DNA of 64,000 bases from Betaproteobacteria bacterium (GTDB taxonomy: Bacteria > Pseudomonadota > Gammaproteobacteria > Burkholderiales > SG8-41): NCBI GenBank assembly GCA_021732605.1, contig JAKFUS010000031.1:1-64000 (forward strand), given 5' to 3'. The position numbers and the translations under genes are program-made. Below, one piece after another: positions 1 to 8,743 of the stretch. Positions within the stretch are counted from its first letter, which is position 1, and each line of letters starts with the position of its first letter. The notes under the pieces were generated by a model. The model had not been told where the DNA came from. It made no database searches and saw nothing but the letters and a program-made list of their open reading frames with translations.

Positions 1-236
1 ATGTTGAATTTGCGGGCGAAGCGCGCCACGCCGCCGACGTGGTCATCATGCTCGTGGGTCACCAGAATGGCATCCAGTGCATCCGGCTCCAGTCCCAACC
101 GGGCCAGCCGGCGTACCGTTTCGGCAGCACTGAAACCGCAATCGAGCAAGACCCGAGTATGGCCGGCCTCAACCACCAGCCCATTCCCCTCGCTGCCGCT
201 GCCTAATGAGGCAAAACGCATGGAGTCAAAACGCAT
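1..236 (-). CDS. MBL-fold metallo-hydrolase (YycJ/WalJ-like), partial
   Basis: The reverse strand reads a metallo-beta-lactamase-fold protein that enters the window with its N-terminal 78 residues; the 3' end lies outside. The N-terminus holds LGSGSEGNG, typical of the YycJ/WalJ subgroup, and residues near 61-69 read HEHDDHVGG, the HxHxDH metal-binding motif of the fold. A cytoplasmic phosphodiesterase or nuclease role is inferred from the family only. Two in-frame ATGs exist (236 and 221); neither has a good ribosome binding site, so the start is uncertain. It lies 94 bases downstream of bamC on the same strand, a neighbourhood seen in other betaproteobacteria. Confidence 0.8.
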   Translation of the reverse strand, partial: MRFDSMRFASLGSGSEGNGLVVEAGHTRVLLDCGFSAAETVRRLARLGLEPDALDAILVTHEHDDHVGGVARFARKFN

Positions 237-330
237 GGCGGCAACAGGCTTGGCGGGCGACGCCGAAGCAAAATCGGCAGGAAAAAGAAGCGCGACGCCG
301 CGGCAGATCGATGCGTCAAACTGACGCCGC

Positions 331-1470
331 TCACTTCAGCTGGTCATAGAGCAGCGTGAGTATGCGGTTGGCCGTGTCCGACTGCTCGCGCGTGCCCTCC
401 TTGTCAAGCACGCGGACTTCCGCTCCGGCGCCATCACCCTGCACAAGAATGCGGTACTGTTCTTTGCTTGGGATTTTCGTATTGCCCCAGAATTTCAGTT
501 TGGCAAACCAGCCCTTCTCCTCGGTCGTCTTCACATCGGCATCGGGATCGATGTAACGCACGAAATAAAGTCCCTTCGAGCGATCCCGGTCCTCGACCGT
601 GAATCCGACGCGGTCCAGCGCCAGGCCGACACGCCGCCAGGCACGGTCAAACTGATCGTTCAGCGCCAGCATGCTGCCGGCAGTTCCACCCTTGTTGAGC
701 TTGGCCTGGGGTTCGAGTTTGGCCGCAGCAACCTGGGTCTGCGCACGTTCACCATCGACACCAAAACGTACCATCATCCGGCGCAGCATTTCGGCTTCAA
801 GATCAGGATCCGACTTGCGCGGCTGCCAGCGCAACTGGTCTTTGCCCTCGGTAATGTATACCTCCTCCATGCCGCGATGGCTGACATAAATTTCAGTCGT
901 GCCGGGCTGCGCTCCGTTTTCGATGCGGGTGCGGTATTTGTCGCGCTCCGAAGTCGAATACAGGCTGTCAATTGCGCGGCCGATCAAACCGCGGATGCCG
1001 CCTTCCGGAATTTTGGCGCGGTTTTCGTTCCAGTCGGTTTCCATGACGCCGGCTTCAGGTGTTTCGACATTGACCACAAAACCGGTTTGCTGCCAGAACT
1101 CTTTGACCACGGGCCAGATCTGCCCGGGCGAACCCGGCACCACCAGCCAGCGCTGGGTGCCGGCACGTTCGACGCGCACGTTTTCAACATTCGGCAGCAC
1201 AGCCTGTGCTGAACCCGCCTGCGGGCGACTCGCCCGATCCTTGCTGTAGTCAGAAAAGGTCGCCGTGCCTTTGCCGGCGCTTGCATCCGGGACCGAAAAC
1301 CGCTCGTCGCTGCCGGGGCGCGCCAGATCCGGGGGGATTTCCAGAGAAGGCAGCCTGGTCGTCGACTTGTAATCGATTTTCTTGGTCGGGATATCTATCG
1401 AACTGCAGGCGCCCAGCGCCAACCCTGCGGCTAACGCCGCAGTCACAACTACCGGTTTATGCCACTGCAT
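331..1470 (-). CDS. bamC: Outer membrane protein assembly factor BamC
   Basis: Lipoprotein subunit of the BAM complex, which inserts beta-barrel proteins into the outer membrane from its periplasmic face. The 379-residue product begins with a lipoprotein signal peptide ending in a lipobox L-G-A-C with Cys22, followed by a disordered stretch rich in prolines (about 23-90) and two NlpB/DapX-type globular regions. The ATG at 1470 is chosen over an in-frame start at 1488 because GAGGGG sits 8 bases before it and the signal peptide starts there. The start overlaps the end of dapA by 14 bases, so the two are translationally coupled; dapA-bamC (dapX) pairing is conserved in proteobacteria. Confidence 0.92.
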   Translation of the reverse strand: MQWHKPVVVTAALAAGLALGACSSIDIPTKKIDYKSTTRLPSLEIPPDLARPGSDERFSVPDASAGKGTATFSDYSKDRASRPQAGSAQAVLPNVENVRVERAGTQRWLVVPGSPGQIWPVVKEFWQQTGFVVNVETPEAGVMETDWNENRAKIPEGGIRGLIGRAIDSLYSTSERDKYRTRIENGAQPGTTEIYVSHRGMEEVYITEGKDQLRWQPRKSDPDLEAEMLRRMMVRFGVDGERAQTQVAAAKLEPQAKLNKGGTAGSMLALNDQFDRAWRRVGLALDRVGFTVEDRDRSKGLYFVRYIDPDADVKTTEEKGWFAKLKFWGNTKIPSKEQYRILVQGDGAGAEVRVLDKEGTREQSDTANRILTLLYDQLK

Positions 1471-2389
1471 GACGCTTCCCCTCGACAATTTTTACTGCGC
1501 CGGCCTGCTGCATGGCCTCGCGCACCAGTTCATGATATTGCGGCGCCAGCGGCGTCAGCGGCAGACGGATGCCGCCCTGCATCAGGCCCAGTTGCTGCAC
1601 CGCCCATTTCACCGGTATCGGATTTGCTTCGCAGAACAGATGACGATGCAATCCCAACAGCCGGTTATTCAGCGTCACCGCCTCAGTCACGTTGCCGCCG
1701 AGGGCAGCCAAGCACATCTCATGCATCAGGCGCGGCGCGACGTTGGAGGTCACCGAAATCACACCGTCACCACCGAGCAGCATCAGCGCAATGCCGGTGG
1801 CATCGTCGCCGCTGTAGACGCGGAATGACTTTTTGGGCTTGCGACGCAGCAGGTCGGTGCCGCGCTCCAGATTCCCGGTGGCGTCCTTGATGCCGACGAT
1901 GCCCGGCACCTCAGCCAGTCGCAGCGTGGTGTCATTGCTGAGATCGGCCACGGTACGACCGGGAACGTTGTAGAGAATCTGCGGAATATCCACCGCTTCG
2001 GCGATCGCGCGGAAATGGCGGTACAAGCCTTCCTGTGTCGGCTTGTTGTAGTACGGCACTACCGTCAGGCTCATGTCTGCGCCGGCGGCTTTGGCGTATT
2101 GCGAGAGTTCGATCGCTTCGCGCGTAGAGTTGGCGCCCGTGCCGGCAATCACCGGCACCCGCCCTGCAACATGCTTCACCGCAGTCTCGATCAACAGGCG
2201 ATGCTCGTCGAAATCGACCGTCGGCGATTCCCCGGTAGTGCCGACGACGACGATGCCGTCGCTACCTTCGGCGACATGCCAATCCAGCAGCGTACGGAAT
2301 GCGTCGAGATCCAGTGCGCCGTCATCGGTCATCGGTGTCACGATGGCCACCATGCTGCCGCGAACCCCTGTTAAATCATTGATTTTCAT
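1457..2389 (-). CDS. dapA: 4-hydroxy-tetrahydrodipicolinate synthase
   Basis: First committed enzyme of the lysine/meso-diaminopimelate branch: condenses pyruvate with aspartate semialdehyde in the cytoplasm. The 310-residue TIM-barrel protein shows GTTGES at 50-55 (pyruvate pocket), Y140 in YNVPGRT and the Schiff-base lysine K168 in IKDATG, so all catalytic residues are present. It is slightly longer than the E. coli enzyme (292). The 3' end overlaps bamC. A TACAAT -10-like hexamer lies on the minus strand at 2423-2428, without a convincing -35. asd and dapB, the flanking steps of the pathway, are elsewhere in this window. Confidence 0.96.
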   Translation of the reverse strand: MKINDLTGVRGSMVAIVTPMTDDGALDLDAFRTLLDWHVAEGSDGIVVVGTTGESPTVDFDEHRLLIETAVKHVAGRVPVIAGTGANSTREAIELSQYAKAAGADMSLTVVPYYNKPTQEGLYRHFRAIAEAVDIPQILYNVPGRTVADLSNDTTLRLAEVPGIVGIKDATGNLERGTDLLRRKPKKSFRVYSGDDATGIALMLLGGDGVISVTSNVAPRLMHEMCLAALGGNVTEAVTLNNRLLGLHRHLFCEANPIPVKWAVQQLGLMQGGIRLPLTPLAPQYHELVREAMQQAGAVKIVEGKRHAVA

Positions 2390-2523
2390 CAGAAAATATC
2401 AAGCGCATCGAATAATCCCCGTATTGTAGCCGAAGCCTGTGGTGCAGCGATACCCGGCTTGAGGCAGGCGGCCTGTCTCCAAGCGGTCATATTTGGGTCA
2501 TACACTCGCTCAAAAGTTCAACA

Positions 2524-2536
2524 ATGATTGAATCAT
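2524..2536. promoter_or_regulatory. Candidate ArsR operator (13-bp palindrome)
   Basis: A perfect inverted repeat ATGATT-G-AATCAT lies 22 bases before the start codon of the first ars gene, flanked by TTCAA on the left and TTGAA on the right (2516-2547 region). ArsR repressors bind short AT-rich dyads overlapping their own promoters, so this is the best operator candidate. No clear -35/-10 pair was found around it. Assignment is inference. Confidence 0.45.
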
Positions 2537-2557
2537 CAATATTTTGAAGGGGCAGTG

Positions 2558-3601
2558 ATGAAAGTCGGCATCAATGGCATGGGACGGATTGGTCGGCTGG
2601 CCTTGCGCGCAGCATTGGGCGCTGCGGAGCGGCCTGAAGATGATCCCCGCGGCGGCAACCGTCTCGAGGTGCTTCATCTCAACGAACTCAAGGGCGGCGC
2701 TGCGGCCACCGCACATCTGCTGGCCTTCGACAGCGTGCAGGGAAAATGGCGTGCGGACATCGCCGCCGAGGATGATCAAACCATACGTATCAATGACCAG
2801 CGCCTGTCGTTCAGCGCGCACGGCACGGCCGCGGAAATTCCCTGGGCTGACCTGGGCGTCGATCTGGTGCTTGAATGCACGGGAAAATTCCTCACACCAG
2901 AAACGCTGGAGGGCCATCTGCGGCGGGGCGCCAAACGCGTCATTGTGGCCGCGCCGGTCAAGGTTGGCGGGATACTGAATATCGTCGTCGGCATCAACCA
3001 TGAACGCTACGACCCCGCCAAAAATCGCATCGTCACCGCCGCCTCCTGCACCACCAACTGCCTCGCACCGGTGGTGAAAGTGGTGCATGAAAACCTGGGG
3101 ATCCGGCACGGGCAGATCACCACCATTCACGACCCCACCAATACCAACCTGATGGTCGATGCCCCGCACAAGGACTTGCGCCGGGCGCGTAGTGCCATGC
3201 TGAGCCTGGCGCCGACAACAACCGGCAGCGCCACAGCGATTGCACTGATCTACCCCGAACTGAAGGGCAAGCTCAATGGCCACGCGGTCCGCGCCCCGGT
3301 GCTGAATGCCTCGCTCACCGATTGCGTGTTCGAACTGCAGCGAGCCACCACCGCGGAAGAGGTCAACGCCCTGTTTGCCGCAGCAGCGCTGGGCCCCCTG
3401 GCCGGCATCCTCGGCTATGAAACCCGGCCTCTGGTCAGCGCCGACTACGCACGTGACACCCGCAGCAGCATTATTGATGCGTTATCGACCATGGTGACCG
3501 ATGGCACCCTGCTCAAGGTTTATGCCTGGTACGACAACGAAATGGCTTATGCCTGCCGCATGGTCGATCTCGCATGCCACATGAACGAGGCCGGACTCTG
3601 A
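2558..3601 (+). CDS. ArsJ-associated glyceraldehyde-3-phosphate dehydrogenase
   Basis: GAPDH-family enzyme which, beside arsJ, is expected to join arsenate to glyceraldehyde-3-phosphate, giving unstable 1-arseno-3-phosphoglycerate for export. The 347 residues show the NAD-binding NGMGRIG at 6-12, catalytic Cys164 in ASCTTNC and His191. Start ATG 2558 is preceded by GAAGGGG at a 5-base gap; an upstream in-frame TTG lies inside the operator palindrome and is rejected. One base separates its stop from arsJ. A housekeeping glycolytic GAPDH is the alternative, but the arsJ-arsR partners make the arsenic role much more likely (known pathway, inferred here by context). Confidence 0.9.
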   Translation: MKVGINGMGRIGRLALRAALGAAERPEDDPRGGNRLEVLHLNELKGGAAATAHLLAFDSVQGKWRADIAAEDDQTIRINDQRLSFSAHGTAAEIPWADLGVDLVLECTGKFLTPETLEGHLRRGAKRVIVAAPVKVGGILNIVVGINHERYDPAKNRIVTAASCTTNCLAPVVKVVHENLGIRHGQITTIHDPTNTNLMVDAPHKDLRRARSAMLSLAPTTTGSATAIALIYPELKGKLNGHAVRAPVLNASLTDCVFELQRATTAEEVNALFAAAALGPLAGILGYETRPLVSADYARDTRSSIIDALSTMVTDGTLLKVYAWYDNEMAYACRMVDLACHMNEAGL

Positions 3602-3602
3602 G

Positions 3603-4844
3603 ATGCAGCACGCCGCGCGCAATTACGCCATCGTCACCGCTGCGTACTGGGGATTCACTCTCACCGATGGCGCATTGCGCATGCTGGTGTTGCTGCATTT
3701 CTATCGGCTGGGCTATTCGCCCTTCGTGCTGGCATTCCTGTTCCTGCTGTACGAAGCCGCGGGCGTGGTTGCCAACCTGATCGGCGGCTGGCTGGCCACC
3801 CGCTTCGGCATTGCAAAAATGCTGATGGTCGGACTGATCACCCAGATTATCGGTTTCACACTGCTCTCCCAAATCAACCCGGAATGGACAGTCGCCATGT
3901 CGGTCGCCTGGGTGCTGGTGGCGCAGGGCATCTGCGGAGTGGCCAAAGATCTGACCAAAACTGCCAGCAAGTCGGCGATCAAGATCACTGCCGCGCAAGT
4001 CGGAGATCAGGATGCAGGACAGTTATTCAAATGGGTGGCCTGGTTCACCGGTAGCAAAAATGCGATGAAAGGTGTCGGTTTTTTCCTTGGCGGACTGATG
4101 CTGGAGACGCTCGGCTTCCAATGGTCGTTATGGAGCATGGCAGGACTGCTGGCGCTGATATTGCTGGGCGTGGTGCTGTCACTGCCACCGCTGATGGGCA
4201 TAGGCAAAGCTTCGAAATCCGCGCGGGAACTGTTCGCAAAAAACCCTGGCATCAATGCACTGGCCGCAGCGCGCATTGTTTTGTTTGGCGCGCGTGACGT
4301 CTGGTTTGTGGTGGGTGTGCCGGTTTACCTGTATTCGGTCGGCTGGACTTTTTCAATGGTTGGCGGCTTTCTCGCGGCTTGGACCATCGGTTACGGGCTG
4401 GTTCAGGCCCTCGCTCCGCAACTGGTCCATCGCAGCCATGATGGATTAAGCCGGGAAGTGCCGGCCGCCCGTGCATGGTCCGTGGCATTGATGCTCATTC
4501 CTGCCGCTTTGGCAGTAGCGGTTTACATGGATGCGTCGCAACTGCAATGGGTCATCGTCGGCGGATTGGGAATCTTCGGTTTTGTGTTTGCCGTCAACTC
4601 ATCGGTGCACAGTTATCTGATCCTGGCCTATGCGGGTTCGGAAAAAGCAGCCGAGGATGTGGGCTTTTATTATGCTGCCAATGCCCTGGGCCGCTTTATG
4701 GGGACGCTGCTTTCGGGATTGCTGTATCAGTGGGGCGGCCTGATCTGCACCCTGCTCGGCTCTGCGCTGATGCTGTTCATCTGCTGGCTGATCACGCTGA
4801 AATTGCCCGAAGGGTTGTCGGGCACAAAAAGGGGGGCGGCATGA
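3603..4844 (+). CDS. arsJ: Organoarsenical effux MFS transporter ArsJ
   Basis: Inner-membrane major facilitator that exports 1-arseno-3-phosphoglycerate, which then hydrolyses outside to arsenate and 3-phosphoglycerate. The 413-residue protein has about twelve hydrophobic segments, an N-terminal half with a GGWLATRFG loop between early helices and the ArsJ-like stretch GVAKDLTKTASKSAIK near 113-128. It follows the GAPDH gene with a single intervening base and its stop codon overlaps the arsR start (ATGA), so the three are one transcript. No arsC or complete arsenite pump is nearby, so this operon appears to handle arsenate directly. Confidence 0.92.
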   Translation: MQHAARNYAIVTAAYWGFTLTDGALRMLVLLHFYRLGYSPFVLAFLFLLYEAAGVVANLIGGWLATRFGIAKMLMVGLITQIIGFTLLSQINPEWTVAMSVAWVLVAQGICGVAKDLTKTASKSAIKITAAQVGDQDAGQLFKWVAWFTGSKNAMKGVGFFLGGLMLETLGFQWSLWSMAGLLALILLGVVLSLPPLMGIGKASKSARELFAKNPGINALAAARIVLFGARDVWFVVGVPVYLYSVGWTFSMVGGFLAAWTIGYGLVQALAPQLVHRSHDGLSREVPAARAWSVALMLIPAALAVAVYMDASQLQWVIVGGLGIFGFVFAVNSSVHSYLILAYAGSEKAAEDVGFYYAANALGRFMGTLLSGLLYQWGGLICTLLGSALMLFICWLITLKLPEGLSGTKRGAA

Positions 4845-5191
4845 ACCGCAGCGTCCTTGCCGGGGAAGCAAGCGCTGTCCGTGCGCTGGCCGCCCTGGCC
4901 CAGACCTCGCGCCTGCGGGTATTTCGCCTCTTGGTTGGCGCAGGCGCTGTTGGTTTGTGTCCGGGCCAGATTGCCGACGCCCTGGACGTTTCCGCAAACC
5001 TGCTGTCCTTTCACCTGAAAGAGCTGCATGCCTGCGGCCTGATCACCCAGGAACGTGAAGGGCGTTTTCTGCGCTACCGCGCCGACATGACTGCGATGCA
5101 ACAGCTGCTGGAATTCCTGACCGCGCACTGCTGCCAGGGAGAACCTTGCATTGAGATGCCGATGGTCAAATGCCTCGTGCCGGTGCGTTGA
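4841..5191 (+). CDS. arsR: ArsR-family arsenic-responsive repressor
   Basis: Winged-helix metalloregulator of 116 residues, expected to repress this operon and release DNA on binding As(III). The helix-turn-helix covers about 41-62 (ADALDVSANLLSFHLKEL). The classic CVC sensor of E. coli ArsR is absent: the recognition helix region has SANLLSFHLK, and cysteines instead cluster at the C-terminal dimerisation helix (C97, C98, C103, plus C111). This resembles the C-terminal Cys-Cys-x(n)-Cys site described for Acidithiobacillus ferrooxidans ArsR. The start overlaps the arsJ stop (ATGA). The gene is last in its operon, whereas arsR usually comes first. Confidence 0.9.
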   Translation: MNRSVLAGEASAVRALAALAQTSRLRVFRLLVGAGAVGLCPGQIADALDVSANLLSFHLKELHACGLITQEREGRFLRYRADMTAMQQLLEFLTAHCCQGEPCIEMPMVKCLVPVR

Positions 5192-5290
5192 CAAAAATTC
5201 TGCCGTCGGCTGCTGCGTCACAACCACCCGAAGCCATACTCAATTAACTTGGAAAAGACCTGTTTGTTGCGTATAGCGCAGGCAGCCATC

Positions 5291-5471
5291 CGGCGGCTGA
5301 ATCTGCCATATAACATTGCGGGACCCGCCTGACTGATCGGCACCTCCAATTTTGGAGCTGCCGGTAGCGGTCGCGATTTCACTGTTCGGTCTTCATTCCG
5401 GTGCGGCGTTGGCGACGGTCGTGGGTGTGCTGGTGGCCCTGATCAATGCCTGGAAACCCAAAAAAGCATGA
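5291..5471 (+). pseudogene. Relic of ACR3-type arsenite permease (3' end)
   Basis: Conceptual translation from 5291 gives RRLNLPYNIAGPA, a TGA stop at 5330-5332, then LIGTSNF; after a one-base frameshift at about 5352 it continues as ELPVAVAISLFGLHSGAALA and TVVGVLV before a non-homologous tail ending at TGA 5469-5471. Intact ACR3 (Acr3/ArsB-type) permeases carry the sequence APAALIGTSNFFELAVAVAI and SLFGLHSGAALATVVGVL at the same point, in their last helices. Both a stop and a frameshift interrupt it and no 5' part is present, so it is a dead fragment. It indicates that an arsenite efflux gene once stood between arsR and pstS. Confidence 0.85.
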
Positions 5472-5540
5472 GCACGCACCGGCCGAGCCCGCCGATATTG
5501 TTTAAGTATTTGATTTTATTTAGTTAATTGAATTGTGACA

Positions 5541-5574
5541 CTGTCATCCTGCTGCAACAATTAAACACTACAGT
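5541..5574 (+). promoter_or_regulatory. Pho box and -10 element of pstS
   Basis: CTGTCAT (5541-5547), a four-base spacer and CTGCAAC (5552-5558) match the two 7-bp half-sites of a PhoB box; the first is perfect, the second 4 of 7. A TACAGT -10-like hexamer follows after 10 bases (5569-5574), the normal geometry of a PhoB-activated promoter that lacks a -35. It predicts induction of pstSCAB under phosphate starvation. phoB/phoR/phoU are not in the window. Confidence 0.65.
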
Positions 5575-5635
5575 GCATTCGACCTGTAAATCTTACGGCG
5601 TCATCAGCAATTTCTAATTTCGAGGAAGAAAACAT

Positions 5636-6661
5636 ATGAACTCAATGATCAGGATATTTACAGTTGCCGCGGCCTCCGCCTTGGCGATGGCGTCTGCGGC
5701 GCATGCCGCGGACATCACCGGTGCCGGCGCCACATTCCCGTATCCGATTTACGCCAAGTGGGCTGAAGCCTACAAAAAAGCGACCAACGTCGGCCTCAAT
5801 TACCAGTCCATCGGCTCCTCCGGCGGCATTCGTCAGATCCGCGCCAAGACGGTGACTTTTGGCGGAACAGACGCCCCTGTGACCGGCGCCGAACTGGACA
5901 AAGACGGCATGGTGCAGTTCCCCGCGGTTCTGGGCGGTGTGGTGCCGGTGATCAATCTGGAAGGCTTCAAGCCCGGTGAACTGAAAGTAACCGGAGAAAT
6001 ACTGGCCGAGATTTTCATGGGTACGATTTCGAAGTGGAATGACGCCAAACTCGCGGCGCTGAACCCCGGCAAAAAGCTGCCTGACCAGTCGATCACGGTA
6101 GTGCATCGCGCGGATGGCTCCGGCACCACGTTCATTTTCACCGACTACCTTACCGAAGTCAGCAGCGCGTGGAAAGAAAAGGTCGGCAAAGGCGCCGCAG
6201 TCAAATGGCCCGCCGCCACCTCGGTCGGCGGCAAGGGTAACGAAGGTGTCGCGGGAAACGTAGGCCGCGTCAAGGGTGCGATCGGTTATGTTGAGTATGC
6301 TTACGCCAAGAAAAACAACATGCCGCACCTGCAACTGCGCAACCTCGATGGCAAATACGTTGACCCTGACGACAAGACCTTTGCCGCGGCCGCAGCAGGC
6401 GCTGACTGGTTCAGCGTGCCGGGCATGGGGATTTCTCTGGTTAACCTGAAGGGCGCGGAGTCCTGGCCCATCACTGGCGCCTCTTTTATCCTGATGTACA
6501 AAAACCCGACGGATAAAGCCCTGTCGCAGGATGCCCTCAAGTTCTTCGACTGGTCATTCAAGAACGGCAAACAAATGGCGCTGGAACTGGACTATGTTCC
6601 GCTGCCGGATGTGTTGACCAAGGCGATCGCCGAAAAAGTCTGGACACAGATCGCCAAATAA
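5636..6661 (+). CDS. pstS: Phosphate-binding protein PstS
   Basis: Periplasmic phosphate receptor of the high-affinity PstSCAB ABC importer. The 341-residue precursor has a Sec signal peptide cleaved at AHA|AD (after residue 24), then the phosphate-loop motif GAGATFPYPIY and YQSIGSSGG, and a second ligand segment HRADGSGTTFIFTDYL. A strong GAGGAAG lies before ATG 5636. It is first in the pst operon behind a Pho box. The stop is followed by a stable hairpin that probably separates its high expression from the downstream membrane genes. Confidence 0.97.
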   Translation: MNSMIRIFTVAAASALAMASAAHAADITGAGATFPYPIYAKWAEAYKKATNVGLNYQSIGSSGGIRQIRAKTVTFGGTDAPVTGAELDKDGMVQFPAVLGGVVPVINLEGFKPGELKVTGEILAEIFMGTISKWNDAKLAALNPGKKLPDQSITVVHRADGSGTTFIFTDYLTEVSSAWKEKVGKGAAVKWPAATSVGGKGNEGVAGNVGRVKGAIGYVEYAYAKKNNMPHLQLRNLDGKYVDPDDKTFAAAAAGADWFSVPGMGISLVNLKGAESWPITGASFILMYKNPTDKALSQDALKFFDWSFKNGKQMALELDYVPLPDVLTKAIAEKVWTQIAK

Positions 6662-6675
6662 TCTGCAGGCTGTGC

Positions 6676-6711
6676 AAGGAGTGCCCGGAAGGGCACTCCT
6701 TCGTTGTTTTT
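6676..6711 (+). terminator. Hairpin between pstS and pstC
   Basis: AAGGAGTGCCC (6676-6686), loop GGAA, GGGCACTCCTT (6691-6701): an 11-bp perfect stem with a GNRA-like tetraloop followed by CGTTGTTTTT. It looks like a partial Rho-independent terminator or 3' stabiliser, giving more PstS than permease. Confidence 0.75.
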
Positions 6712-6752
6712 AAAGACAATATGCTGGCACAAGTTTCATTTCCGGAGCGTTC

Positions 6753-7811
6753 ATGAACACGTCACCCGCGGACAGCGGTATCCTTGCTGATAAACATCAG
6801 TTGAACTTCAGCAAAGAACAGATCATGGATCCCTCAACCGCAGACAGCGGCATGCTCGACCAACGACGTCTGGACATTGTCAGAAAGCAGCGCTTCCAGG
6901 ATTTCATTTTTCACAAGCTGACCCTGAGTTTTTCACTGATTGTGCTGGTCTCGCTGATCGGCCTGCTGGTTTCTCTCGCCATGGTGGCATGGCCGACATT
7001 CAATAAGTTCGGCATTGAGTTCATCTGGCGCGTCGAGTGGGACATCATCAACGAGGAATTCGGCGCGGCGATCGCGATTTTCGGCACGCTGGCCAGCGCC
7101 ACCATCGCCATATTGATCGCAATGCCCTTGAGTTTCGGCATCGCTCTCTTCCTGACCGAGACCTGTCCGACTTGGCTGCGGCGGCCTCTGGGTACCGCCA
7201 TTGAGCTGCTGGCCGCCGTGCCTTCGATCATCTACGGCATGTTCGGCCTGTTCATCTTTGCCCCTCTGTTTGCCCAATATGGGCAACCCGCACTGCAATC
7301 CACTCTGGGCCAGATGCCCCTGATCGGACCGCTGTTTGGCGGCGCCATGAACGGCATCGGCATCCTTGCGGCTGGCCTGATACTTGCCTTCATGATCCTG
7401 CCCTTCATCGCCGCGGTGATGCGTGATGTATTTGAAATTGTTCCATCCATATTGCGCGAATCAGCTTACGGGGTGGGTTGCACAACCTGGGAAGTGGTAC
7501 GCCACATCGTGCTGCCCTACACGCAGCAGGGTGTCATTGGCGGCGTGATGCTGGGCCTGGGTCGGGCGCTCGGCGAAACCATGGCCGTCACCTTTGTCAT
7601 CGGCAACTCCCAACGCATCAGCGCATCCCTGTTTTCGCCGGGATCATCCATCGCCTCCACCCTGGCCAATGAATTCGGGGAAGCAGCTGATTTCCACCTG
7701 TCGACGCTGTTTGCACTGGGACTGCTGCTTTTTGTCATCACCTTCGTCGTATTGGCCTTCGCCAAAATCCTGATCATCCGGACCGAGCGGGCCAAAGGCC
7801 TGAGAACCTGA
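6753..7811 (+). CDS. pstC: Phosphate ABC transporter permease PstC
   Basis: Inner-membrane permease subunit of PstSCAB. 352 residues, about six transmembrane helices beginning near residue 60, and the ABC-permease EAA-type loop [18 protein letters not shown] that contacts PstB. GGAGC lies before ATG 6753. The first 48 residues are unusual: residues 1-24 and 25-48 are degenerate copies of each other ([11 protein letters not shown]... and [11 protein letters not shown]...), so the hydrophilic N-terminus arose by an in-frame tandem duplication. A start at the second copy (6825) is possible but has a weaker ribosome site. Confidence 0.95.
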   Translation: MNTSPADSGILADKHQLNFSKEQIMDPSTADSGMLDQRRLDIVRKQRFQDFIFHKLTLSFSLIVLVSLIGLLVSLAMVAWPTFNKFGIEFIWRVEWDIINEEFGAAIAIFGTLASATIAILIAMPLSFGIALFLTETCPTWLRRPLGTAIELLAAVPSIIYGMFGLFIFAPLFAQYGQPALQSTLGQMPLIGPLFGGAMNGIGILAAGLILAFMILPFIAAVMRDVFEIVPSILRESAYGVGCTTWEVVRHIVLPYTQQGVIGGVMLGLGRALGETMAVTFVIGNSQRISASLFSPGSSIASTLANEFGEAADFHLSTLFALGLLLFVITFVVLAFAKILIIRTERAKGLRT

Positions 7812-7838
7812 ACCGACCCACCCGAACGGACAGAAACC

Positions 7839-8687
7839 ATGGATCAGAATTTGTATCGCAGACGTGTCTTCATCAACAGGATTGGCATCACCTTGTCCAT
7901 GCTGGCCATGGCCATGGGGCTGTTTGTGCTGCTCTGGATCCTGTCTGTCCTGTTCATCAACGGCTTCAAGGCACTGGACTTCAACATGTTCTTCCAGTCA
8001 ACCCCCGCCCCGGGCACCGAGGGCGGCGGTCTCGCCAATGCCATCGTCGGCAGCCTGATGCTGGTCGGACTCTCGACCCTGGTCAGCACACCCATCGGCA
8101 TTCTTGCCGGCGTCTATCTGGCCGAATACGGTGACACCAGCTGGACCGCCGAAATCACACGGTTCATGACCGACATCATGCTCAGCGCCCCCTCGATTGT
8201 GCTGGGTCTGTTTGTTTATGCGATTCTGGTTGCTCAGGTTCAGCATTTTTCCGGCTGGGCGGGAACCATTGCGCTGTCACTGATCGCGATTCCCGTCGTG
8301 CTTCGGACCACCGAAAACATGTTGCGGCTGGTGCCCGGCAGCCTGCGTGAGGCCGCCTTTGCCCTGGGCGCTCCGCGGTGGAAAGTGGCGACCATGGTCA
8401 CCTTGCGTGCGGCCAAGAGTGGCGTTGTGACAGGTGTGCTGCTGGCACTGGCCCGGATCAGCGGCGAAACGGCCCCTTTGCTCTTTACCGCACTGAACAA
8501 CCAGTTCTTCTCGCTGAACATGAACGGCCCCATGTCCAACCTGCCGGTGGTGATATTCCAGTTTGCGCTGAGCCCCTATGACAACTGGGTGCGCCTGGCC
8601 TGGGGCGGTGCCCTGCTGATCACGCTGACGGTGCTGGTACTGAACGTCCTGGCGCGCGTGTTCTTCCGGGAAAAAATTACCAGCTGA
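7839..8687 (+). CDS. pstA: Phosphate ABC transporter permease PstA
   Basis: Second permease subunit of the Pst importer; pairs with PstC in the inner membrane. 282 residues with about six hydrophobic helices and the EAA loop LREAAFALGAPRWKVATMV near 168-186, followed by GVLLALARISGETAPLLFTA, a stretch highly conserved in PstA. It follows pstC by 27 bases and precedes pstB by 56, in line with one operon. Confidence 0.96.
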   Translation: MDQNLYRRRVFINRIGITLSMLAMAMGLFVLLWILSVLFINGFKALDFNMFFQSTPAPGTEGGGLANAIVGSLMLVGLSTLVSTPIGILAGVYLAEYGDTSWTAEITRFMTDIMLSAPSIVLGLFVYAILVAQVQHFSGWAGTIALSLIAIPVVLRTTENMLRLVPGSLREAAFALGAPRWKVATMVTLRAAKSGVVTGVLLALARISGETAPLLFTALNNQFFSLNMNGPMSNLPVVIFQFALSPYDNWVRLAWGGALLITLTVLVLNVLARVFFREKITS

Positions 8688-8743
8688 CAACATCAGACTT
8701 ATTTGACCGCAACCATTACTGAAGAAAACCCAAAGAGCCCGCC

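Larger units (their letters stand above)
5192..5635. other. Intergenic stretch between arsR and pstS
   Basis: 444 bases without an intact gene. The first about 95 bases (5192-5285) show nothing recognisable. 5291-5471 is a decayed ACR3 arsenite-permease 3' end (separate entry). 5500-5535 is AT-rich, and 5541-5574 holds the Pho box and -10 element of pstS (separate entry). Confidence 0.8.

Noticed and set aside
2528-2557. Upstream TTG start of the ArsJ-associated GAPDH
   Set aside because: It lies in the operator palindrome; ATG 2558 has a strong ribosome site and gives the family N-terminus.
2558-3601. Housekeeping glycolytic GAPDH
   Set aside because: One base before arsJ and in one transcript with arsR; the context fits the arsenic-specific paralogue.
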